11,876 bases of DNA, from NCBI GenBank assembly GCA_035541995.1, contig DATKMG010000710.1, positions 1-11,876 of the forward strand. The letters run 5' to 3'. A program made the translations under genes and the position numbers. The first letter of the stretch is position 1, and every line of letters starts with the position of its first letter. Source of the DNA: DATKMG01 sp035541995 (GTDB lineage: Bacteria > Acidobacteriota > Terriglobia > Versatilivoradales > Versatilivoraceae). The notes beneath the pieces were generated by a model. That model saw only the letters and a list, made by a program, of their open reading frames with translations. It had not been told where the DNA came from and searched no databases. Of this stretch, positions 6,203 to 11,876 are shown in pieces.

Positions 6203-6464
6203 AGAACTTCTATTGACTTTAGCCAAACAATCCCTACAAACGCTCCTGTCAATCAGTGCGCCCATGCTGATTGCCGGCATGGTCATTGGCGTCTCCATTA
6301 GCATCCTGCAGGTCATTACCTCCATTCAGGATGCCACGCTGGCTTTTGTTCCCCGAGCGTTGGTGGTGTTCACGGTATTTCTGCTCACCATTCCGTGGGC
6401 GACTCACAAGATGGTGTCTTTTACCACCAGCCTGCTCTCGAACTTCACTATCTACATCCGATGA
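6195..6464 (+). CDS. fliQ: Flagellar biosynthetic protein FliQ
   Basis: FliQ is the small two-helix membrane subunit that wraps around the FliP-FliR cone of the export gate. The 89-residue product is family-sized and has two hydrophobic helices (about 16-42 and 50-75). They are joined by the conserved polar loop S-I-Q-D-A-T-L-A-F-V-P-R, which forms the inner cytoplasmic constriction. The ATG overlaps the end of fliP by 8 bp and the stop overlaps fliR by 4 bp (ATGA), so the three gate subunits are very likely translationally coupled. Confidence 0.97.
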   Translation: MSEELLLTLAKQSLQTLLSISAPMLIAGMVIGVSISILQVITSIQDATLAFVPRALVVFTVFLLTIPWATHKMVSFTTSLLSNFTIYIR

Positions 6465-7243
6465 ATGGGTTCGAAGTCCCGATCGAGAAGATCCAGGTTT
6501 CACTCTTTCTCTTAACTCGTTGCAGCGGAATCTTTATCTTTACTCCCTTCTTGGGCAGCGTAAGCGCACCCATTCCGGTCCGGATTATTCTGTCCTTCTC
6601 TCTGAGTTATTTGCTGACATTAGCCACGCCGCTGATAAGTCTGCCCGCCAACCTAAGCCTGGCACTACTCCTCCTTGGGCTGGCTGAGGAATTGGTAATA
6701 GGCATGGTGATTGGCTTTGCAGCCTACATCATATTTGCCGGACTCCAGTATTCAGGCCAACTGATGGGGTTTCAAATCGGACTTTCCTTTGTCAACGCAG
6801 TCGATCCCGCAACCTCCAACCGTTCCACCACTCTGGCCCTTTTCCAGAACTACCTCGGATTGATGTTGTTTCTTGGGTTTAATGGTCACCACTGGTTCAT
6901 TGAAGCCATTGCGCGCAGTGTTGTGCTAGTCCCTCCATTTGGGGTCCATCTGAATGGGCAGTTCATGATCAAGATAGCAGAGCTGATTGGCAAAGTATTC
7001 GTGATCGGATTTCAAGTGGCCGCGCCCGTGGTTGCTGTGATATTGCTCACTGACTTGGGACTGGGAATGATCGGACGAACAGCTCCCCAAATCCATATTC
7101 TTGTGATCGGGTTTCCTCTCAAGGTTTTAGTGGGTTTGTCGAGCCTCGGGCTTGTCCTGTATTTCCTTCCGACAGTGATTCACAGTTACTCGTTGGGGCT
7201 TTACCGCGAGGTTTACCAACTCATCCAACTGATGGGACGATGA
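6461..7243 (+). CDS. fliR: Flagellar biosynthetic protein FliR
   Basis: FliR is the single-copy subunit that closes the FliP5-FliQ4-FliR1 export gate. The 260-residue product is a multi-pass membrane protein of family length (about 260). Conserved features are R-C-S-G-I-F-I-F-T-P-F (20-30), V-P/I-P-V-R-I-I-L-S near 40, the E-L-V-I-G-M-V-I-G-F stretch near 75-85, G-Q-L-M-G-F-Q-I-G-L-S-F-V-N-A-V-D-P (about 99-116), and the G-F-P-L-K-V segment near the C terminus. The start at 6461 uses the ATGA overlap with the fliQ stop. An upstream in-frame ATG at 6395 would put 66 bp of the gene inside fliQ and is rejected. The stop is followed 3 bp later by flhB. Confidence 0.97.
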   Translation: MNGFEVPIEKIQVSLFLLTRCSGIFIFTPFLGSVSAPIPVRIILSFSLSYLLTLATPLISLPANLSLALLLLGLAEELVIGMVIGFAAYIIFAGLQYSGQLMGFQIGLSFVNAVDPATSNRSTTLALFQNYLGLMLFLGFNGHHWFIEAIARSVVLVPPFGVHLNGQFMIKIAELIGKVFVIGFQVAAPVVAVILLTDLGLGMIGRTAPQIHILVIGFPLKVLVGLSSLGLVLYFLPTVIHSYSLGLYREVYQLIQLMGR

Positions 7244-7246
7244 CCG

Positions 7247-8314
7247 ATGGGAATATTTCGTAACAACGACGGACGTACCGAGAAGCCAACAGGAAAACGT
7301 CGGAGTGAAGCTCGCCAGAAAGGTCAAATAGCCCGCAGCCAGGAACTCCCCTTTTCTATTGTCTTCCTGGGGTTGATCTGGGTGTTGGGTACTTTCGGAG
7401 GTACCCTTGTCAAAGATCTTTCAGAAATGCTTCGGAGCTTGCTCACAAGGCCGGTCCCCAGGGAGTTCGGGGCCGAACAATTGCAGCAACTCATGACGAA
7501 ATGTTCCCTGGATGTCGCCAAGGCCCTTTTCATTTTCACCCTGACTACCTTCTTGCTGAGCGTGGGAGGCAACGCGGCGCAAGGAGGATTGACCTTGACC
7601 GCTTACCGGTTGAGGTTTCGGTTCTCAAACCTCAATCCCGTTTCGGGATTGAAGCGTTTGCTGCCGGGGCGCAGTAGTATCGAGTTGCTCAAGAACTTGA
7701 TGCACATCGGATTGGTTAGCTACGTTGCCTACGGGGCCTTTAGCGATGTGAAGTCTGAACTTCCGCGATTTATCTTGATGTCCCCCATCGAAATTTTCAT
7801 CAAAACCGGACAGCTTCTTTATCGAGTAGCATTTCGGTGTGGATTGCTATTCCTGGTAATAGGAGTTGCCGATTTTTTCTGGCGGCGTCACGAGTTTGAA
7901 GAAGACTTGAAGATGACTAAGCAAGAAGTGAAGGATGAGGCCAAGAACGCCGAGAACCCAGAAATCCGTGGAATGATCCGCCGCAAACAGAGGGAGGTGG
8001 CCAGACGGCTGATGGCGGCGGCTGTCCGCAAGGCTGATGTGGTCATCACCAACCCCACTCATTACGCGGTGGCGCTTTCCTATCAACGTGAGTCCATGAT
8101 GGCGCCTGTTGTGGTCGCCAAAGGGCAAGACTACACAGCTCAGCGTATTCGTCAAATTGCCGAAGAAAGTAAGGTCCCTCTAGTAGAAAACAAGACCCTA
8201 GCGCAGTCCCTCTATAAGCTGGTTGAAGTGGGAGAACCCATTCCTGGCAGCCTGTACAAAGCTGTGGCAGAAGTTCTGGCCTATGTCTATCGTTTGAAGA
8301 GCATGCGTCTATAG
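7247..8314 (+). CDS. flhB: Flagellar export switch protein FlhB
   Basis: FlhB is the export-switch subunit of the flagellar type III system. After autocleavage and contact with FliK, its cytoplasmic domain changes export from rod/hook to filament substrates. The 355-residue product has the conserved N terminus (T-E-K-P-T-G-K-R-R-S-E-A-R-Q-K-G-Q, 11-27), four hydrophobic segments (about 30-210), the amphipathic linker M-T-K-Q-E-V-K-D-E-A-K (about 223-233), and the cytoplasmic domain. The self-cleavage motif N-P-T-H is intact at 269-272, the same numbering as in the Salmonella protein, with cleavage expected between Asn269 and Pro270. The C terminus continues with the usual V-A-K-G and P-L-V-E-N-K-T-L-A-Q-S-L-Y pattern. 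Having both flhB and fliK intact argues for a working substrate switch. Confidence 0.98.
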   Translation: MGIFRNNDGRTEKPTGKRRSEARQKGQIARSQELPFSIVFLGLIWVLGTFGGTLVKDLSEMLRSLLTRPVPREFGAEQLQQLMTKCSLDVAKALFIFTLTTFLLSVGGNAAQGGLTLTAYRLRFRFSNLNPVSGLKRLLPGRSSIELLKNLMHIGLVSYVAYGAFSDVKSELPRFILMSPIEIFIKTGQLLYRVAFRCGLLFLVIGVADFFWRRHEFEEDLKMTKQEVKDEAKNAENPEIRGMIRRKQREVARRLMAAAVRKADVVITNPTHYAVALSYQRESMMAPVVVAKGQDYTAQRIRQIAEESKVPLVENKTLAQSLYKLVEVGEPIPGSLYKAVAEVLAYVYRLKSMRL

Positions 8315-8559
8315 GCGCGCGAGGATTGCACCAGCCATCCGACAGGTCCAACATTTGCCTGCGCCTAGATTTTGACGCTTTCACGCCGCAGGCTGACAGA
8401 TTTCTGGCAATGGGAACACGCCTCAGATTGTGACTTTTCCGTTTCTGTCTTTTCTCCGACAACCTCCGGGATTCCAAGGGATTGCATCGAAAGGAAATTG
8501 CCTCTCTCGACGCGATGCGCCGGCAGTTGGAATCCGAAGTGCTTTCTCCAAGCGTGACT
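8315..8559. other. Gap between flhB and the preferred flhA start
   Basis: No gene with recognisable character was found on either strand in this 245-bp stretch. It contains a 7-bp inverted repeat, GCCTGCG (8357-8363) with CGCAGGC (8387-8393), separated by 23 bp; this is a weak structure. It also contains a loose sigma-54-like sequence at 8528-8543 (TGGAATCCGAAGTGCT) with three mismatches. That sequence would start transcription only about 5 nt before the ATG at 8560, so it is doubtful. The flhA frame is open from 8434 onward, so part of the gap could be coding if flhA uses an earlier non-ATG start such as the TTG at 8482 or the ATG at 8515. Confidence 0.5.
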
Positions 8560-10641
8560 ATGGCAAAGGACACTCGCACAAACCTGATCATCTCCGAGAT
8601 CTCCAGAAATTCACATCTGATAATGCCTCTGGCGGTGGTCTGCATCATCGCGGTGATGATCATTCCCTTGCCTTCGCTGCTCTTGGACCTTCTGATCACT
8701 CTGGACATTACACTCTCGGTCATCGTTTTGCTTGCTTCCATGTATATTGACCAGCCGGTGACTTTTTCAGTGTTTCCTTCTTTGCTGCTGATGATCACGC
8801 TTTTCAGGCTGTCTCTGAATATCGGAGCCAGCAGGCTCATCTTGCTGCACGGCAATGAAGGAGTGACTGCAGCCGGGCATGTCATCCAGGCTTTCGGCCA
8901 GTTTGTTATCGGAGGCAATTATGTGATCGGCATAGTTATATTCCTAGTATTGCTGGCCATTCAATATATTGTCATTAATCACGGGGCTACACGAATTGCC
9001 GAAGTGACAGCACGGTTCACACTAGATGCCATGCCGGGTAAACAAATGTCCATTGATGCCGACCTGAATTCCGGGCTCATCAATGAAGCAGAAGCCAAGG
9101 AACGGCGTCGACAGATTCAGCGCGAAGCGGAGTTCTACGGAGCTATGGACGGAGCCATAAAATTCACGCAGCGGGACGCCATTGCTTCAATCATTATCAC
9201 TAGTGTCAACATTCTTGCGGGAATTCTGATTGGGTTGGTTCAGCACAAGATGGAATTGCTGCAGGCCCTCCAGACATTCACGGTACTCACAATCGGAGAT
9301 GGCCTTGTGACTGCCATCCCCGCATTGTTGATTTCAGTCACAGGGGGTCTGATCACAACTCGCGCTGCATCGGAATCAAACCTCGGGGAGGATGTTTCTC
9401 GGCAACTCTTGATCAATCCTCGCCCAGTCGCAATTGGCGCAGGTGTACTCTTTGGTTTTGCTCTCGTGCCAGGATTGCCTAAATTGGCCTTCTTTATTCT
9501 GGCGTTCTTGACGGGGGTGGTTGCATATTTTTCCAACGCCAGACACAAAGAAGCGGCCTTGCTTGTGGAAAAAGAAAAGGCCGAACAAGCTCGCAAAGCC
9601 CTCCCACCCGAGCGAATTGAAGCCCTCCTGAAGGTTGATACTCTTGCTATCGAGGTTGGCTACGGACTGATCAGTCTGGTGGATGTTAACCAGGGGGGTG
9701 ATTTCCTCAATCGAGTTAAGGCTATTCGACGGCAACTTGCCTTAGATCTGGGAGTGGTCATCCCACCGATACACATTACTGATAATCTGCAATTGAATCC
9801 CAAAGAGTACACCTTCCTCTTGAAAGGAGTGGAAATCGCCCGAAGTGAACTCAATGTCGAAAGTTTTCTGGCAATCAACGGCGGATCCGTACGGGAATCT
9901 CTGCCGGGGATCACAACGCAAGATCCCACTTTCGGCCTCCCCTCACTATGGATTCGACCGCAGGAAAAAGACCGGGCACAGCTAGCCGGCTATACCGTAG
10001 TTGACCCCACGACTGTAATAGCCACACACCTCTCCGAAATCTTGAAATCGCATGCGTTTGAGCTTTTGGGACGTCAGGAATGTAAGGCCTTGTTGGATCA
10101 TCTGAACGAAACCCATCCAAGATTGATCGAGGAAACGGTTCCAAAGGTCCTCTCCCTAGGCGAGGTACAGAAAGTACTTCAGAATCTACTTCGAGAACGA
10201 GTCTCCATCCGCGATTTGGTGACAATCCTCGAAACTCTAGCAGACTTTGGGACATTGACTAAAGACACGGACCTGTTGACGGAATACGCCCGACAATCCT
10301 TGTCACGTACCCTCTGCAAATCAGTCCAAAATGAGAATGGCGAAATCTTGCTCTTCACTTTGAGCCCGGATTTGGAACAGGTCATTGCAAAAGGTCTCAC
10401 CCATACAGAGAAGGGTTCGTACCTGATTCTAGACCCCAAAATCATTCAAGCAGTTCTGCAGAAAATCCACACCACGTTCCAAGGCGCCATGGCTCAGTCG
10501 AAAATGGTTCTCTTGACCTCAGCCAACATACGAATTCACCTGAAAAGACTGACAGAGAGAATGTTTCCGAATCTTGTGATTCTCTCGCACAACGAAGTCC
10601 CGAGCAATCTGAAAGTCATTTCCTTAGGGATGGTTAGTTAA
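8560..10641 (+). CDS. flhA: Flagellar biosynthesis protein FlhA
   Basis: FlhA forms the nonameric export-gate ring whose cytoplasmic domain receives chaperone-substrate complexes and couples export to proton flow. From 8560 the product has 693 residues, the usual family length. Residues about 20-310 hold the membrane domain, with the FHIPEP family signature R-L-S-L-N-I-G-A-S-R (83-92) and the D-A-M-P-G-K-Q-M-S-I-D-A-D-L-N stretch (156-170), followed by E-F-Y-G-A-M-D-G-A (191-199). Residues about 340-693 form the cytoplasmic FlhA-C domain. The start is uncertain: there is no good ribosome site at 8560, and in-frame alternatives are 8515 (ATG), 8539 (GTG) and 8482 (TTG). I chose 8560 because it leaves about 18 residues before the first membrane helix, as in the family. 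flhF follows 2 bp after the stop. The gene is intact. Confidence 0.95.
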   Translation: MAKDTRTNLIISEISRNSHLIMPLAVVCIIAVMIIPLPSLLLDLLITLDITLSVIVLLASMYIDQPVTFSVFPSLLLMITLFRLSLNIGASRLILLHGNEGVTAAGHVIQAFGQFVIGGNYVIGIVIFLVLLAIQYIVINHGATRIAEVTARFTLDAMPGKQMSIDADLNSGLINEAEAKERRRQIQREAEFYGAMDGAIKFTQRDAIASIIITSVNILAGILIGLVQHKMELLQALQTFTVLTIGDGLVTAIPALLISVTGGLITTRAASESNLGEDVSRQLLINPRPVAIGAGVLFGFALVPGLPKLAFFILAFLTGVVAYFSNARHKEAALLVEKEKAEQARKALPPERIEALLKVDTLAIEVGYGLISLVDVNQGGDFLNRVKAIRRQLALDLGVVIPPIHITDNLQLNPKEYTFLLKGVEIARSELNVESFLAINGGSVRESLPGITTQDPTFGLPSLWIRPQEKDRAQLAGYTVVDPTTVIATHLSEILKSHAFELLGRQECKALLDHLNETHPRLIEETVPKVLSLGEVQKVLQNLLRERVSIRDLVTILETLADFGTLTKDTDLLTEYARQSLSRTLCKSVQNENGEILLFTLSPDLEQVIAKGLTHTEKGSYLILDPKIIQAVLQKIHTTFQGAMAQSKMVLLTSANIRIHLKRLTERMFPNLVILSHNEVPSNLKVISLGMVS

Positions 10642-10643
10642 TC

Positions 10644-11876
10644 ATGAAAGTGAAGACATATCGGGCACCGACAATGAAACAAGCGCTCGAAGAGATCAAA
10701 AAGGACCTGGGCTCTGACGCATTTATCCTTAGCGGCAAAGAAGTCAAGCCCAAGAAGCTTCTGGGCGTCTTTGGAAGGCGATTCTTTGAGGTAACCGCTG
10801 CTGTGGATCGTTCTCTGCCAGCCGATCCATTGGACAAGTCTATCAGCATGGAGATAGATAAGACCCAGGACCGCGTTCGACTCTCGAAAGTTGCGGAGAA
10901 AAGGGAAAGTGACTCTCAAACAAAGAATGCTGCACCGGAATTGAGCACCGAAGTAGTAGACCCAGTTTCATTACCCGAGACCAGGGTTGTGCTCGATGAA
11001 ATTCGTTCCTTGAAGAGTTTGATCCAGTCAATTCCGAGTATATCGCAACACCGAACGGTGACCGCTTTCACGCCGCGAGAGTTCTCGTCCACGGTCTATC
11101 GTGAGATGTATCACGAACTTGTCTCCATCGGATTAGGCGAAGAACTGGTCCGCGAGCTATTAAACCAGGCCATCAGCAAAGGAAAGAGCAAGGCTCCCCC
11201 AAACAAAACTGTTCTGAAGCGACGAATAGCCACGCGGTTGAGCCGCCGAATCAAAGTTGTCAAGGACTTGATCAAAGAGCGGTCAGGCAAGAAACCTCTA
11301 GTCATTGCGCTCATTGGTCCTACCGGGGTCGGGAAGACCACTACTCTGGCGAAGCTTGCAGCGCGAGCCGTGCTTGAAGATCAACTTGATGTTGCTTTGA
11401 TCACACTGGACACCTTCCGAATTGCGGCTGTTGAACAGCTGAGGACTTATGCTGAGATCATTGGGGTTCCGGCAAAAGTCGTGGAGAGCGTTTCACAAAT
11501 GAATACAGCGATCACATCGTTCGGCCGCAAAGACCTGATCCTGATTGACACAGCTGGGCGAAGTCCGAGGGAACTCAGTGTGCACCCAGAGGTTGCTCAA
11601 TATTTCAGTCAGTCCCCCTTGATTCATAAATCCCTGGTACTAAGTGCGACGACCAAGGAACAAGACCTGTCAGACGTCAGCAAGAAATATGAGGTTTTTG
11701 ATCCGGATTCACTGATCGTGACTAAGCTTGATGAAACAGAGGTCTATGGACCGATCCTGAATGGAGTTGTTCGAATGGGGAATCCCCTGGCCTACGTTAC
11801 AGTGGGCCAGAATGTACCTAGAGACATTTTGACCCCCAACTCGACACGGCTTGTAGATTTGGCTTTAGGGTTTGGC
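10644..11876 (+). CDS. flhF: Flagellar biosynthesis GTPase FlhF (3' end outside window)
   Basis: FlhF is an SRP-family GTPase that sets the place and number of flagella, recruiting early basal-body parts to the pole in polar flagellates and usually acting with FlhG. The frame is open for 411 codons to the window edge. It begins with the typical M-K-V-K-T-Y-R-A-P-T-M-K-Q-A-L and L-G-S-D-A-F-I-L-S. A variable basic B domain follows (about 50-125), then an N-domain helix bundle and the G domain. Visible GTPase motifs are P-loop G-P-T-G-V-G-K-T-T (225-233), D-T-F-R-I-A-A (256-262), D-T-A-G-R (302-306) and T-K-L-D-E-T (360-365). The last visible residues (V-G-Q-N-V-P-R-D, then L-V-D-L-A-L-G-F) match the C-terminal part of the family, so only a few residues are probably missing. 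The gene starts 2 bp after flhA. An flhG/fleN (minD-like) gene would be expected next. Confidence 0.96.
   Translation, partial: MKVKTYRAPTMKQALEEIKKDLGSDAFILSGKEVKPKKLLGVFGRRFFEVTAAVDRSLPADPLDKSISMEIDKTQDRVRLSKVAEKRESDSQTKNAAPELSTEVVDPVSLPETRVVLDEIRSLKSLIQSIPSISQHRTVTAFTPREFSSTVYREMYHELVSIGLGEELVRELLNQAISKGKSKAPPNKTVLKRRIATRLSRRIKVVKDLIKERSGKKPLVIALIGPTGVGKTTTLAKLAARAVLEDQLDVALITLDTFRIAAVEQLRTYAEIIGVPAKVVESVSQMNTAITSFGRKDLILIDTAGRSPRELSVHPEVAQYFSQSPLIHKSLVLSATTKEQDLSDVSKKYEVFDPDSLIVTKLDETEVYGPILNGVVRMGNPLAYVTVGQNVPRDILTPNSTRLVDLALGFG

Noticed and set aside
8376..8389. 14-bp exact repeat CGCTTTCACGCCGC, also at 11063-11076 inside flhF
   Set aside because: One copy is coding and the other lies in the flhB-flhA gap. 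In a 12-kb window a 14-bp match is not rare enough to claim function.
8372..8750. Plus-strand short open frames in the flhB-flhA gap (61 and 106 codons)
   Set aside because: Both run into flhA in another frame, have no ribosome site or family resemblance, and look like chance openings.
8046..8918. Long minus-strand open frame of 290 codons across the flhB end, gap and flhA start
   Set aside because: It lies antisense to two well-conserved genes and its translation has no recognisable domain. The length is explained as a shadow of flhB/flhA codon use plus a stop-poor gap.
1..11876. Search for a novel defence, mobile or biosynthetic system
   Set aside because: All recognisable coding sequence belongs to one coherent flagellar locus on one strand. 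No transposase, integrase, tRNA, CRISPR-like array, nuclease or toxin-antitoxin pair was seen.

Overview
The window is an ordinary but nearly complete flagellar assembly locus. All genes are on the + strand, in the order fliK (5' end outside the window) - flgD - flgE - fliL - fliN - fliO - fliP - fliQ - fliR - flhB - flhA - flhF (3' end outside the window). No RNA genes, insertion sequences, CRISPR arrays, phage genes or clear horizontal-transfer scars were seen. The FlhF GTPase (usually tied to polar or numerically controlled flagella), signal peptides on FliP and FliO, and sigma-54-type promoter sequences point to a Gram-negative (diderm) bacterium of roughly 50% GC. Gene order and protein character would suit groups such as Nitrospirota, Acidobacteriota or related deep diderm lineages, but taxonomy cannot be fixed from this sequence alone.

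Layout. Block 1 (about 1-3372) holds hook genes: the C-terminal part of the hook-length ruler FliK, a short hook-cap scaffold FlgD, and the hook protein FlgE. flgD and flgE are 31 bp apart, and a good -24/-12 (sigma-54) promoter candidate precedes flgD. A strong hairpin lies 29 bp after flgE, inside a 316-bp gene-free gap. Block 2 (3689-8314) holds fliL, fliN, fliO, fliP, fliQ, fliR and flhB. Most junctions are very tight: fliP/fliQ overlap by 8 bp, fliQ/fliR by 4 bp, and fliR/flhB are 3 bp apart. A near-consensus sigma-54 promoter sits 48 bp upstream of fliL, with three TGTCAA-type half-sites about 95-130 bp further upstream as a possible activator-binding region. Block 3 (about 8560-11876) holds flhA and flhF, separated by 2 bp, after a 245-bp gap downstream of flhB.

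Function. FliP, FliQ, FliR, FlhB and FlhA form the membrane core and export gate of the flagellar type III secretion system, and FliO assists FliP assembly. FlhB (cleavage motif NPTH) and FliK together switch export from hook to filament substrates. FlgD and FlgE build the hook. FliN belongs to the C-ring switch and export docking, and FliL supports the stator. FlhF is an SRP-type GTPase that places the flagellum.

The main points worth a second look are: no fliM between fliL and fliN, a minimal 99-residue FlgD, the two sigma-54 promoters with their upstream repeats, and the uncertain starts of flhA and fliO. I do not see an undescribed system here.
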